Positions 30,213-40,144 of a stretch of 64,000 nucleotides of DNA are shown piece after piece. Positions within the stretch are counted from its first letter, which is position 1, and each line of letters begins with the position of its first letter. Source of the stretch: an uncultured Eubacteriales bacterium (lineage in GTDB: Bacteria > Bacillota > Clostridia > Lachnospirales > Lachnospiraceae); the NCBI GenBank assembly GCA_900314845.1, contig OMWV01000037.1, forward strand, positions 124,001 to 188,000, written 5' to 3'. The translations under genes were made by a program, and so were the position numbers. The notes beneath the pieces were generated by a model, which worked only from the letters and a program-made list of their open reading frames with translations, was not told the DNA's origin and made no database searches.

Positions 30213-31088
30213 ATGAGTCTGCTGCAGTCGATTTTACTTGGTATCCTGCAGGGTGCCACTGAGTTTCTGCCGGTGAGCAGCTCCGGTCATCTGGCTTTGC
30301 TCCAGAACTTATTTCACATGGACGCCGATGTAGGTGTTCTCTTTGATGCCATGCTGCATCTGGGCACACTGATTGCGGTATGCATCGTGTTCTGGAAGAA
30401 TTTCAGTAATCTTGTCAAGGCTTTTGTCGAGATGATCAGAGATCTTTTTACAAATATCAGTATATTTTTCACCAGCAGGGGACAGGCAGACAAACATTAT
30501 ATCGATCTTGTGGACACAGCCTACAAGAAGTTCGTGGTCCTTATTATCATTACAAGTATTCCCACAGCTGTGATCGCTCTGATCGTTTATCCTGTAGTGA
30601 AGATGGCTCAGTCCAATCTTCTGATCCCCGGCGTATGCCTGGTCATAACAGCTATCATCCTGCTGATATCTGATTCTGCACGCCCGGGGAAAAAGAAGGT
30701 CAGGAGGACGACATACAAAGATGCAGCAATCGTAGGCGTTGCCCAGGGCATCGCTGTTCTGCCCGGAATTTCAAGATCCGGTTCAACCATAACAGCTTGT
30801 CTTATGCTCGGCTTTGACAGAACATTTGCGGTAAAGTACTCTTTCCTTGCCTCTTTGCCGGCTATCATAGGAGCAAACCTCTTTGAACTGAGACATATAG
30901 GCAGCGATGTGATAACAGGCGCTGTTGTGGGCAATTGTTTTGTCGGGATGATCGTTGCCGGGATCGTCGGCTATATCAGTATAAAGGCTATGCTTTACTT
31001 CGTGCAGTCAAAGAAGTTCAGCTATTTTGCCTACTATTGTGCGATCATCGGCATCATCGCTATTATCGCTTATTTTATCGCAGGATAA
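30213..31088 (+). CDS. uppP: Undecaprenyl-diphosphatase
   Basis: 291 residues, polytopic membrane protein (about 7-8 helices). Dephosphorylates undecaprenyl pyrophosphate so the lipid carrier can be reused for wall synthesis; overproduction gives bacitracin resistance (BacA). Both signature motifs are present: GATEFLPVSSSGH near the N terminus and PGISRSGST in the second half. GGAGG at 30199-30203 selects ATG 30213 rather than an upstream in-frame ATG at 30150. Confidence 0.95.
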   Translation: MSLLQSILLGILQGATEFLPVSSSGHLALLQNLFHMDADVGVLFDAMLHLGTLIAVCIVFWKNFSNLVKAFVEMIRDLFTNISIFFTSRGQADKHYIDLVDTAYKKFVVLIIITSIPTAVIALIVYPVVKMAQSNLLIPGVCLVITAIILLISDSARPGKKKVRRTTYKDAAIVGVAQGIAVLPGISRSGSTITACLMLGFDRTFAVKYSFLASLPAIIGANLFELRHIGSDVITGAVVGNCFVGMIVAGIVGYISIKAMLYFVQSKKFSYFAYYCAIIGIIAIIAYFIAG

Positions 31089-31167
31089 GAGGACGGATGA
31101 GACAGGCGGTTTTTGTGAACGGAATATCCTGCGTGTATCCGCCTGCAGCTATATTAACAGGGAAAGT

Positions 31168-31191
31168 GAGGCTGGCATATGTGTCAGCCTC
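31168..31191 (+). repeat. Stem-loop before ftsK
   Basis: Perfect 7-bp stem GAGGCTG / CAGCCTC with a ten-base loop. No T run follows, so it is not a standard terminator; it may modulate read-through or mRNA stability between uppP and ftsK. Confidence 0.4.
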
Positions 31192-31216
31192 ATATCATAT
31201 AGACGGGAGTGATAGG

Positions 31217-34120
31217 ATGGCGGCGAATACTGCCAGAAACAGAAGAAGTACCAGCAGATCGGGATCTTCATCCATCCGGACGAAGTCCGGCAGGGGGTCT
31301 CAGGCAGGCAGACCGGTCAGAAAGGCTCAGTCAAAAAGGCCTGCCGGAAAATCTTCCGCGAAGAAGACAGCTGCCCGCCGCCGGACAGCTTATGAAGATA
31401 CATATGCGGAACCTGTGAAAGAGGATATTATCCTGATAGCCGTATTGGCTGTCTCGGCCCTGCTCCTTCTGGGAGTTTTTGGTCTGGGAGGCAGGGCGGG
31501 GGACCTGGCGGCTTCCTTCCTCTTTGGTATATTTGGAAGTCTGGCCTATGCTTTCCCTTTTTTGCTGTTCCTGGGAACTGCCTTCTGCCTTTCAAACAGA
31601 GGAAGCCGGCTGGCAAGAATAAAACTGATCGCAGCATTTTTCTTTATATGGTCCCTATGTGCCCTGATCTGTGTAGACACTCTTCCGGGCGATCCCGCGG
31701 GGAATATTTTGCAGGGATACAGGATAAGCGCATCATCGCGGTCCGGAGGAGGGCTTCTGGGCTATATTCCGGCATATCCTCTTTATAAGGCCTTTGGCCG
31801 GGTTGGAGCTGTTCTCATATTCGTATGTGCTCTTATGATCTTCGGCGTCCTTGTAACCGGGAAGAGAATATTTGCCAGGATCTGGTATGGCATCAGGACA
31901 GGCATGGAAAACCTGTCCGGACACCTTGAGGAGGCCCGGCAGGAGAGGCAGGCCCGAATGGAAGAGCGCCTGCTGTATGAGGAAGAAGAGGCTCAGGAGG
32001 ATATTGACGCGGGCGACAGCTTTTCTGAGGATGATGATATCGATGAAGAAGCAGAGCCGGCAGCTTCCTCCAGACCGAAAAAAAACGCGGGAAGATTTTC
32101 TCTTGGCATATTCAGCAGGGGTGCAGATGATTCTATAGACGAAGAGGAGTTTATGGATGAAGAGGAAGAAGGCGGCGATGAGCCGAAGGAGAAAGTGCCT
32201 GCCGTGCAGGCAGTGTCTGCTGACCATGCTGCTCCTGACAGGGAGAGGAAGCAGCCCGCCGCGTCTGCGGATAAGCTTATAAAGCCTGCGCCTAAAAGGC
32301 CCTCTCCTTCCATAACCCTCAGACAGAGGGAGCCTTCTTCAGAGAATCTCCATGTGCCTGAGTTCCTCAGGGGCGGCAGGATGCATGATTCCCAGCTGGA
32401 GAGATCTGTGAAGACCAGCGTTGAGGAGGAGAATGCACAAACTGCGGCGGATATTGACGCGGTCGTATCCAGAAGTATGGAGAAGGCAGAGAAGGAAAAG
32501 TACAGGTTTACCCCTACGGTAAAGGCTGCACAGGGAGTTCAGGCCGCAGGCAAAGATCAGCAGTCTCAGCAGGCTCCTTCAGAAACAGCTTCCCCGGATC
32601 CGGCAGACGCGAAGGCTCCTGCCGGTCAGGAGGACAGCCAGGAGAAAAAATATATATTCCCTCCCCTTGATCTTCTTGAGAGTTCTGGCGGACAGTCATC
32701 AGTAGAGACAGACAGTCTGAGACAGACAGCGGCAAAGCTTCAGGAGACATTTGACAGCTTTGGCGTGGGAGCCTCTGTCGTGGATGTCAGCTGCGGACCT
32801 GCCGTCACAAGATATGAAGTACAGCCTGATACCGGTGTCAAGGTCAGCAAGATCGTCAGTCTTGCGGATGATATCAAACTGAATCTTGCCGTAACGGATA
32901 TCCGTATAGAAGCCCCGATCCCAGGCAAGGCAGCCGTGGGAATAGAAGTCCCCAACAGCAAAAAAGAGATGGTCTGTCTGAGAGATCTGCTCGCAAGCCC
33001 GGAAGCTAAGAGCATGAAGTCTAAGGTCGCGTTTGCTGTCGGAAAGGATATCGGCGGCCAGGTTGTCATGGCCAATATCGACAAGATGCCTCATCTGCTT
33101 ATTGCGGGTGCAACAGGCTCCGGCAAATCTGTCTGCATCAACACGATCATCATGAGCATACTCTATCGGGCGGATCCTTCTGAGGTCAGGATGATCATGA
33201 TAGACCCCAAGGTAGTCGAACTGACTATGTACAACGGTCTTCCCCATCTTCTGATACCGGTCGTCACAGATCCCAAGAAGGCGGCCGGCGCTTTGAACTG
33301 GGTCGTTCAGACAATGATGGAGCGCTACCACAGCTTCTCTCAGGCCGGAGTAAAGGATATAAAGGGTTATAACGCAAAGGTTAAGAATATTCAGGCTCAG
33401 GGCCTGGACACAGAGGAATTTCAGTATATGCCGCGGATCCTGGTGATCATAGACGAGCTCGCGGATCTTATGATGGTCGCTCAGTCCGAGGTGGAAAGCT
33501 CCATTGTCAGACTCTGCCAGCTGGCAAGAGCCGCAGGCATTCACCTTGTCATCGCGACTCAGAGGCCCTCTGTCAATGTAATAACCGGACTGATAAAGGC
33601 AAATGTTCCTTCCAGGATTGCCTTTGCCGTGTCATCCGGAGTCGATTCCAGAACGATCATAGACACGAACGGAGCAGAGAAACTTCTGGGCAACGGGGAT
33701 ATGCTTTTTGCGCCCCAGGGTTCTAAGCCCCTCAGAGTCCAGGGAGCCTTTGTCTCAGAGAGTGAGATAAAAAAGGTAACAGATTTTGTAAAGGAACAGT
33801 ATGCTGAACCCATAGGCTACGATGAAAGCATTACACAGAATATAGAACAAAAGAGCGCCGATCTTGTTCTGACTGGCGTCTCAGGCAATGACAACGAACA
33901 TGATCTTTATTTTGAAGACGCAGGCAGATTTATCATAGAAAAGGAAAAAGCTTCCATCGGCATGCTGCAGCGCGTCTTTAAGATAGGCTTCAACAGGGCG
34001 GCAAGGATCATGGATCAGCTGGCGGATGCCGGCGTTGTCGGACCTGAACTGGGCACGAAGCCCAGACAGATCCTTATGTCAAAGGAAGAATTTGAGCAGT
34101 ATCTGGCAGATCACAAGTGA
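31217..34120 (+). CDS. ftsK: DNA translocase FtsK/SpoIIIE
   Basis: 967 residues. A basic Ser/Arg/Lys-rich tail precedes four membrane helices (about 75-230). A long, low-complexity, acidic linker follows (about 250-500; runs of Glu/Asp near 255-330), then the hexameric motor with Walker A GATGSGKS (K637) and Walker B ILVIIDELADL, and a C-terminal winged-helix gamma domain (MLQRVFKIGFNRAARIMDQL) that reads polar DNA motifs. It pumps chromosome DNA through the septum. GGGAG at 31205-31209 selects ATG 31217; the frame is open further upstream but without a good start. The linker makes it longer than Bacillus SpoIIIE. Confidence 0.93.
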   Translation: MAANTARNRRSTSRSGSSSIRTKSGRGSQAGRPVRKAQSKRPAGKSSAKKTAARRRTAYEDTYAEPVKEDIILIAVLAVSALLLLGVFGLGGRAGDLAASFLFGIFGSLAYAFPFLLFLGTAFCLSNRGSRLARIKLIAAFFFIWSLCALICVDTLPGDPAGNILQGYRISASSRSGGGLLGYIPAYPLYKAFGRVGAVLIFVCALMIFGVLVTGKRIFARIWYGIRTGMENLSGHLEEARQERQARMEERLLYEEEEAQEDIDAGDSFSEDDDIDEEAEPAASSRPKKNAGRFSLGIFSRGADDSIDEEEFMDEEEEGGDEPKEKVPAVQAVSADHAAPDRERKQPAASADKLIKPAPKRPSPSITLRQREPSSENLHVPEFLRGGRMHDSQLERSVKTSVEEENAQTAADIDAVVSRSMEKAEKEKYRFTPTVKAAQGVQAAGKDQQSQQAPSETASPDPADAKAPAGQEDSQEKKYIFPPLDLLESSGGQSSVETDSLRQTAAKLQETFDSFGVGASVVDVSCGPAVTRYEVQPDTGVKVSKIVSLADDIKLNLAVTDIRIEAPIPGKAAVGIEVPNSKKEMVCLRDLLASPEAKSMKSKVAFAVGKDIGGQVVMANIDKMPHLLIAGATGSGKSVCINTIIMSILYRADPSEVRMIMIDPKVVELTMYNGLPHLLIPVVTDPKKAAGALNWVVQTMMERYHSFSQAGVKDIKGYNAKVKNIQAQGLDTEEFQYMPRILVIIDELADLMMVAQSEVESSIVRLCQLARAAGIHLVIATQRPSVNVITGLIKANVPSRIAFAVSSGVDSRTIIDTNGAEKLLGNGDMLFAPQGSKPLRVQGAFVSESEIKKVTDFVKEQYAEPIGYDESITQNIEQKSADLVLTGVSGNDNEHDLYFEDAGRFIIEKEKASIGMLQRVFKIGFNRAARIMDQLADAGVVGPELGTKPRQILMSKEEFEQYLADHK

Positions 34121-34156
34121 GATCTGGCGGCAACTATATTCATCAGGAGGTAATTT

Positions 34157-35830
34157 ATGGTAAAAACAGACATTGAAATCGCTCAGGAAACAAAGATGGA
34201 GCACATCAGAGACGTGGCTGCAAGGCTGGATGTAAGCGAGGATGATCTGGAGCTTTATGGAAAGTATAAGGCAAAGTTCACAGAAGAATACATCCGCAGT
34301 CTTTCAGACAGGAAGGATGGCAAGCTCATCCTGGTAACAGCCGTTAACCCGACACCTGCCGGTGAGGGCAAAACTACGACAACTGTCGGTCTGGGCGAGG
34401 CCTTCGGCCGTCTGGGTAAAAAAGCAGTCATCGCTCTTCGTGAGCCTTCCCTTGGACCCTGCTTCGGCATAAAGGGTGGAGCTGCCGGCGGCGGCTATGC
34501 CCAGGTCGTTCCCATGGAAGACCTCAACCTGCATTTTACAGGAGATTTCCACGCGATCACTTCTGCAAATAACCTGCTGGCAGCTATGCTGGACAATCAT
34601 ATTCAGCAGGGCAATGCCCTTGACATCGATACAAGGCAGATCATCTGGAAAAGATGTGAAGACATGAACGACAGAGCCCTCAGGAATATCGTTGTCGGCC
34701 TGGGCAGCAAAATGGACGGCTTTGTCCGCGAAGATCATTTCGTCATCACGGTTGCTTCCGAGATCATGGCGATCCTCTGTCTGGCAGATGATATGGAAGA
34801 TCTCAAGGCAAGACTTGGCAGGATCATCGTGGCCTACAACAGATCCGGAGACCCTGTTACCGCTGCGGACCTCAAGGCAGTAGGGGCTATGGCAGCCCTT
34901 CTCAAGGATGCCATAAAGCCGAATCTCATTCAGACTCTGGAACACACACCGGCTATCGTTCACGGCGGTCCTTTCGCCAACATCGCTCACGGCTGCAACA
35001 GCGTGAGGGCTACAAAGATGGCATTAAAGCTTGCTGATTACGTTGTAACGGAGGCAGGTTTCGGTGCCGATCTCGGAGCGGAGAAGTTCTTTGATATCAA
35101 GTGCAGGATGGCAGGCCTTCATCCGGATGCTGTAGTTCTTGTGGCTACTGTAAGGGCTCTCAAGTACAACGGCGGTGTGCCCAAGGATAAGCTATCTGAG
35201 GAGAACATGGAGGCTCTCAAGGCAGGGATCGTAAACCTGGAGAAGCACATCGAGAATCTCCAGAAATATCAGGTGCCTGTTATCGTTACTCTCAATGCTT
35301 TCATCACGGATACGGAGCAGGAGATCGCCTATGTGAGAAAGTTCTGTGAAGACAGGAACTGCGAATTCGCCCTTTCCGAAGTATGGGAGAAGGGCGGAGA
35401 AGGCGGCATAGAGCTTGCTGATAAGATCCTCTATACGCTCGAGAACAAGAAGAGCAGCTTTAAGCCCCTCTATGGCGATGATCTTACCCTTAAGGAGAAG
35501 ATAGAGACCATTGCGAAGGAGATATACGGCGCAGACGGCGTTACCTATTCACCGGCAGCTGAGAAGGCTCTGAAGAAGATCACGGACATGGGCTTTGGCA
35601 AGATGCCCGTCTGCATGGCAAAGACCCAGTATTCTCTCTCCGATGACCCTAAGAAGCTCGGCCGTCCGACCGGATTTACCGTAAATGTCCGCGAAGTATA
35701 CGTATCAGCAGGCGCCGGTTTTGTTGTTGCGATCAACGGCTCTATCATGACCATGCCCGGTCTGCCCAAGAAACCGGCAGCAGAAGGCATAGATGTCAAT
35801 GCTGAGGGCAAGATCACAGGCCTGTTCTGA
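34157..35830 (+). CDS. fhs: Formate--tetrahydrofolate ligase
   Basis: 557 residues, the normal size. ATP-dependent formation of 10-formyl-THF from formate. The P-loop is [15 protein letters not shown], followed by the family signatures [19 protein letters not shown] and [16 protein letters not shown] (quoted in part). AGGAGG precedes the ATG. With folD 15 bases downstream it forms a one-carbon module used in purine synthesis and, in acetogens, the Wood-Ljungdahl methyl branch; no other genes of that branch are here. Confidence 0.97.
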   Translation: MVKTDIEIAQETKMEHIRDVAARLDVSEDDLELYGKYKAKFTEEYIRSLSDRKDGKLILVTAVNPTPAGEGKTTTTVGLGEAFGRLGKKAVIALREPSLGPCFGIKGGAAGGGYAQVVPMEDLNLHFTGDFHAITSANNLLAAMLDNHIQQGNALDIDTRQIIWKRCEDMNDRALRNIVVGLGSKMDGFVREDHFVITVASEIMAILCLADDMEDLKARLGRIIVAYNRSGDPVTAADLKAVGAMAALLKDAIKPNLIQTLEHTPAIVHGGPFANIAHGCNSVRATKMALKLADYVVTEAGFGADLGAEKFFDIKCRMAGLHPDAVVLVATVRALKYNGGVPKDKLSEENMEALKAGIVNLEKHIENLQKYQVPVIVTLNAFITDTEQEIAYVRKFCEDRNCEFALSEVWEKGGEGGIELADKILYTLENKKSSFKPLYGDDLTLKEKIETIAKEIYGADGVTYSPAAEKALKKITDMGFGKMPVCMAKTQYSLSDDPKKLGRPTGFTVNVREVYVSAGAGFVVAINGSIMTMPGLPKKPAAEGIDVNAEGKITGLF

Positions 35831-35845
35831 TAGACGGAGGTAAAT

Positions 35846-36700
35846 ATGGCATTTCTCATTGACGGAAAAAAGATATCAGGACAGATAAAGGATGAACTGA
35901 AGGTCAAGATAGCAGAACTGAAAGAAGAGGGACTCGTTCCCACCCTGGCGGTCGTCAGGGTGGGGGATGACCCCGCTTCAGCTCTTTATGTAAAAAACAA
36001 AAAGAAGGCCTGCGCCTATGTCGGCATAGAATCCCGGTCCTATGAGATCCCGGATACGACAAGCGAGGAGGAACTTCTGCAGCTCATCGGAAAGCTGAAC
36101 GCTGACCCGGATGTCAACGGCATCCTGGTCCAGCTTCCCCTTCCCGCTCAGATAAATGAGAAGCATATCATAAGCGCTATCGATCCCATGAAGGATGTGG
36201 ACGGATTCCACCCTATGAATGTCGGAGCTCTTGTCACGGGTGAGCCGGGCTTTGTCTCATGCACACCCGCCGGCATCATCCAGCTTCTGAAAAGGAGCAA
36301 TATAGAGATAGACGGAAAGGAATGCGTTGTCGCAGGCCGCAGCAATATCGTGGGCAAACCCATGTCTATCCTGCTCCTTCGGGAGAACGCTACTGTAACC
36401 ACATGCCACTCCCACACAAGAGATCTCAAGGAAGTCTGCAAAAGGGCAGATATCCTTGTGGCAGCTGTGGGAAAGCCCCATTTCTTCAACCATGAATATG
36501 TGAAGGACGGAGCTGTCGTCATAGACGTAGGGATCCACAAACTTGCTCCAAAGACATTTTGCGGTGATGTCGATACGGAAGATGTAATGGATAAGGTTTC
36601 TGCCATCACACCGGTTCCCGGCGGCGTCGGCCCCATGACTGTCGTGATGCTTCTCGTCAACTGTGTCGATGCTCTTCTCATGCAGAAGGGCAGAAAGTAG
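35846..36700 (+). CDS. folD: Methylene-THF dehydrogenase / methenyl-THF cyclohydrolase
   Basis: 284 residues, bifunctional, NAD(P)-dependent. Signatures: VGDDPASALYVKNKKKACA with the catalytic Lys, GILVQLPLP, and the dinucleotide site VVAGRSNIVGKPMSILL; the C terminus carries TPVPGGVGPMTVVML. Immediately follows fhs and precedes rimO by 3 bases. Confidence 0.97.
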   Translation: MAFLIDGKKISGQIKDELKVKIAELKEEGLVPTLAVVRVGDDPASALYVKNKKKACAYVGIESRSYEIPDTTSEEELLQLIGKLNADPDVNGILVQLPLPAQINEKHIISAIDPMKDVDGFHPMNVGALVTGEPGFVSCTPAGIIQLLKRSNIEIDGKECVVAGRSNIVGKPMSILLLRENATVTTCHSHTRDLKEVCKRADILVAAVGKPHFFNHEYVKDGAVVIDVGIHKLAPKTFCGDVDTEDVMDKVSAITPVPGGVGPMTVVMLLVNCVDALLMQKGRK

Positions 36701-36703
36701 GAT

Positions 36704-38038
36704 ATGGAAAATATATTTTTTGTTTCTCTCGGATGCGATAAAAACCTGGTGGATTCCCAGATGATGCTGGGAAAACTGCGCGATTACGGCTTTAACCTTG
36801 TAAACAGTGAGGATGACGCAGATGTTATCGTTGTAAATACCTGCTGTTTCATAGGCCCTGCCCAGGAAGAGTCCATAGAGGCTATCCTGGAGATGGGACA
36901 GCTCAAGGAAAGCGGAAAATGCAAAGTCCTGATCGCCGCCGGCTGTCTGGCCCAGAGATACAAGGAAGATATCCTCCGAGAGATGCCTGAGGTAGATGCT
37001 GTCATCGGAACATCAAGCTTTGAACATATAGCCGAGGTCGTAGAGCAGGCTCTTGGCGGACACAAAGTATCGCGCTTTGACGATATTAATGAACTCCCCG
37101 AACCTGAGACAGGAAGAGTCCTTACAGCCGGCGGCTTCTCGGATTTTCTTAAGATAGCCGACGGCTGTGATAAGAACTGCATCTACTGCATCATTCCCAG
37201 GCTCCGCGGCCATTACAGGAGCTACCCCATGGATTATCTGCTGCGCCAGGCCCAATTTCTCGCTGACCAGGGAGTCCGTGAGATAAATCTTGTCGCCCAG
37301 GAGACGACTCTCTACGGCACAGACCTGTATGGGAAGAAGATGCTGCCCCAGCTTCTGAGAAAACTGAGCGAGATAGAAGGCATATCATGGATCCGGGTCC
37401 TCTACTGTTACCCGGAAGAAATCACGGATGAACTTCTTGAGACTATGAAGTCTCTGCCCAAGGTCTGTCATTACCTGGATCTTCCCATCCAGCACGCCAG
37501 CGATTCCATCCTGAAAAGAATGGGCAGAAGGACAAGCCGGTCAGATATAGAAGCAGTCGTTGAGAAAATCAGAAGATATATGCCTGACGCCGCGATCCGG
37601 ACCAGTCTCATCAGCGGTTTCCCCGGTGAGACATGGGAAGATCATGAAGAGCTCAAGGATTTTATTAAAAAGATGAAATTTGAGAGACTGGGCGTCTTCT
37701 CTTATTCCCAGGAAGACGGAACGGCCGCGGCTCTCATGCCGGATCAGATAGAAGAAACAGTCAAAGACGCCAGAAGAGATGAACTGATGGAGATCCAGCA
37801 GGGCATCGCCTTTGCCAGAGCCCAGGATATGAGCGGACAGCTTTTGCAGGTCATGATAGAAGGCCGTCTGCCCGAGGAAGGCGTCTATGTGGGCAGAACA
37901 TACATGGACGCCCCGGGAGTCGACGGGAACGTATTCATAGAATACACCGGACAATTGATATCAGGGGATATCGTACCGGTCAGGATATTTGACTCCAGAG
38001 GATATGATCTGGTCGGCCAAGTCGAGTGGCCGGAATAG
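36704..38038 (+). CDS. rimO: Ribosomal protein S12 methylthiotransferase
   Basis: 444 residues. Adds a methylthio group to Asp of ribosomal protein S12. The N-terminal MTTase domain has three cluster Cys (SLGCDKN with C11, NTCCF, AGCLAQRY), then the radical-SAM motif CDKNCIYC, then a C-terminal TRAM domain (DMSGQLLQVMIEGRL onward). The KNLVDSQ start distinguishes RimO from MiaB. Ends with a strong terminator. Confidence 0.95.
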   Translation: MENIFFVSLGCDKNLVDSQMMLGKLRDYGFNLVNSEDDADVIVVNTCCFIGPAQEESIEAILEMGQLKESGKCKVLIAAGCLAQRYKEDILREMPEVDAVIGTSSFEHIAEVVEQALGGHKVSRFDDINELPEPETGRVLTAGGFSDFLKIADGCDKNCIYCIIPRLRGHYRSYPMDYLLRQAQFLADQGVREINLVAQETTLYGTDLYGKKMLPQLLRKLSEIEGISWIRVLYCYPEEITDELLETMKSLPKVCHYLDLPIQHASDSILKRMGRRTSRSDIEAVVEKIRRYMPDAAIRTSLISGFPGETWEDHEELKDFIKKMKFERLGVFSYSQEDGTAAALMPDQIEETVKDARRDELMEIQQGIAFARAQDMSGQLLQVMIEGRLPEEGVYVGRTYMDAPGVDGNVFIEYTGQLISGDIVPVRIFDSRGYDLVGQVEWPE

Positions 38039-38049
38039 AGGCTTTAAGG

Positions 38050-38085
38050 AGCCGCTGTATTCATTGCAATGCAGCGGCTTTTTTA
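38050..38085 (+). terminator. Terminator of fhs-folD-rimO
   Basis: AGCCGCTG pairs with CAGCGGCT, inner TTGCAA-containing loop, then TTTTTTA. Confidence 0.9.
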
Positions 38086-38131
38086 TTTTCAGAGTATTTC
38101 GCGGATTCTCTATCTTTTGGCCTTATGTTTA

Positions 38132-38159
38132 TTGTAAACAATTTTTATTGTGATAAAAT
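38132..38159 (+). promoter_or_regulatory. Possible promoter of the ior cluster
   Basis: TTGTAA (38132-38137), 16-base spacer, TAAAAT (38154-38159). The -35 box lies within a small perfect inverted repeat ATTGT-AA-ACAAT (38131-38142). A second -10-like TATAAT occurs near 38215 but lacks a matched -35. The leader to iorA is about 85 bases. Confidence 0.45.
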
Positions 38160-38248
38160 AGAAATTGACATAGAAAATGACGGATATTGTTTCCGCCGCA
38201 CATAATTAGTTTGGTTATAATTTCCAGTAAAGGTGGTGTGAGCAGAAT

Positions 38249-40144
38249 ATGGAATGGACAACAACGATAGATGCACCGGGTAAAGTATGTCTCATGCAGG
38301 GGAATGAGGCAATCGTCCGCGGTGCCGTGGAAGCAGGCATTAATTTCGCGGCTTCCTACCCGGGTTCTCCTTCTTCACAGATTTTGGATATGCTGGGCAA
38401 GATAGCCGAGGAACGGGGTTTTTATGCTCAGTGGGCTGCCAATGAGGTCTGCGCGATGGAGGCCTGTATCGGTACAAGCCTGGCTAACGCCAGGTCCATC
38501 TGTATCGTTAAGCAGAACGGACTTCTTTGCTGCGCGGACGCTCTCCATTGCGGCGCCCAGCACGGGGTGAAAGGCGGCATGGTCATTGTGACAAGCGACG
38601 ACCCCAGCGCGCATTCCAGTACAAATGAATTTGACTCCAGATTTATGGCTGAGTCGGCGGATCTTCCCATGCTGGAGCCGACCTGTGCCCAGGAGGCAAA
38701 GGATCTTGTCCCTTATGCTTTCGAGCTCTCAGAGAAACTCAGACAGATCGTCATCATCCGGCTGACAACAAGGATATGTCACGGAAGAGGGAATGTAGTC
38801 CTTGGGCCTCTTCCCCAGAAACCTCATCAGCTGGAGACAGTCAGTGAGTGGGAGAGACTGACATGCGTAAGCTACCGTCACATTCCCATGCTGAAAACTC
38901 TTGAAGATTTCAGGGAGGCATTTGAAGTCTGTTCCTACAACAGCTATGAAGGGCCTGAGAAGGCAGATAAGCTCATTGCAGCTGCCGGGACGGGGGTCTT
39001 ATATGCAAGAGAAGCTCTGAGAAGACTGAATGTCCAGGATCAGGTCGGTCTGCTCACACTTGCCAGCATATGGCCTCTGCCGGAGAAGACCATTCTGAAA
39101 TATCTTAGGAATGCAAAGGAAGTCCTGGTCGCAGAGGAAGTAGATCCTTTCCTGGAGCGCAATCTGCAGGCCATAGCAGGGAAAAATCAGCTGACCATAA
39201 AGTTTACTGGCAGAGGAGACGGAGCCCTTCCCAGGGTAGGCGAACTCATGCCTGATTATCTCATGTCTGCAGTCAGCAATCTAATCGGCAGGCCTCTTCC
39301 GGAGAAAGAGGAGGAACAAGAGGCTCCTCTTCTTGAAAGAGAGTTGAACTTCTGTGCGGGATGTCCCCACAGAGCAACATTCTATCTGCTGAAGAAGGCC
39401 TTAAAACGCAGCTGCACAAAACCCGGTGTTGTGATCGGCGATATCGGCTGCTATATCATGAGCGGGCAGGAAGCCGGCCATTATGCCTACCAGGCATGCA
39501 ACTGCATGGGATCAGGCATAAACCTTGCCGAGGGTCTCGGACAGCTCCACCGCTTCGGTATGGATCAGCCTGTCGTGACCATGTGCGGGGATTCGACATT
39601 CTTCCACGCCGCGTTGCCCGGCCTGGTCAACGCCAGCTATTATCATTCAAACATGCTCTTTATGGTCCTGGACAACTCAGCCACGGCCATGACAGGATTT
39701 CAGCCTCATCCCGGCACCGGCATCACTGCCCTGGGGCATAAGGTAGAGCCCATGTCCATCCGGGCTATCTGCGAATCCATGGGCTGCCAGGTGACAGAGG
39801 CAGATCCCTTTGACACAGAAGGGACGCTGAAGATCCTGGAAGATCTGCTCTCTCAGAAGGGCCTGAGGGTCCTCATCATGAAACAGGCCTGTGCAACTCT
39901 CATGAGCAAGAGGCACAGGGCCAAAAGGCGGGTCTATGTTGATCAGACAAAGTGCATAGGAGACGGCTGCGGCTGCGACAGATTCTGTGCCAGAGTCTGG
40001 GGCTGCCCCGGAAACAGCTGGGATTATAAGAACAATAAGGCTGTTATCGACCCTGTAAGCTGCGTAGGCTGCGGAGTCTGCGCGGATCTCTGCCCTGCAG
40101 GGGCGATCCAGGTGGAAGGCGGTGACGAGAATGAGCAGGCTTGA
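38249..40144 (+). CDS. iorA: Indolepyruvate ferredoxin oxidoreductase, alpha subunit
   Basis: 631 residues. Oxidises arylpyruvates (from transaminated aromatic amino acids) to aryl-acyl-CoA, or the reverse, with ferredoxin. The N-terminal pyrimidine-binding domain begins QGNEAIVRGAVEAGINFAASYPG; the TPP domain shows FCAGCPHRATFY and GDSTFFHAALPGLVNA. The C-terminal ferredoxin part has a standard cluster (CVGCGVCADLCP) and an unusual first one, CIGDGCGCDRFCARVWGCP. GGTGG-type ribosome site. Overlaps iorB by 14 bases. Confidence 0.92.
   Translation: MEWTTTIDAPGKVCLMQGNEAIVRGAVEAGINFAASYPGSPSSQILDMLGKIAEERGFYAQWAANEVCAMEACIGTSLANARSICIVKQNGLLCCADALHCGAQHGVKGGMVIVTSDDPSAHSSTNEFDSRFMAESADLPMLEPTCAQEAKDLVPYAFELSEKLRQIVIIRLTTRICHGRGNVVLGPLPQKPHQLETVSEWERLTCVSYRHIPMLKTLEDFREAFEVCSYNSYEGPEKADKLIAAAGTGVLYAREALRRLNVQDQVGLLTLASIWPLPEKTILKYLRNAKEVLVAEEVDPFLERNLQAIAGKNQLTIKFTGRGDGALPRVGELMPDYLMSAVSNLIGRPLPEKEEEQEAPLLERELNFCAGCPHRATFYLLKKALKRSCTKPGVVIGDIGCYIMSGQEAGHYAYQACNCMGSGINLAEGLGQLHRFGMDQPVVTMCGDSTFFHAALPGLVNASYYHSNMLFMVLDNSATAMTGFQPHPGTGITALGHKVEPMSIRAICESMGCQVTEADPFDTEGTLKILEDLLSQKGLRVLIMKQACATLMSKRHRAKRRVYVDQTKCIGDGCGCDRFCARVWGCPGNSWDYKNNKAVIDPVSCVGCGVCADLCPAGAIQVEGGDENEQA

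Noticed and set aside
38050..38248. Rex-type operator in the ior promoter region
   Set aside because: The ATTGT-AA-ACAAT repeat is too short and lacks the TTGTTAA-N4-TTAACAA form; kept only as a note in the promoter entry.
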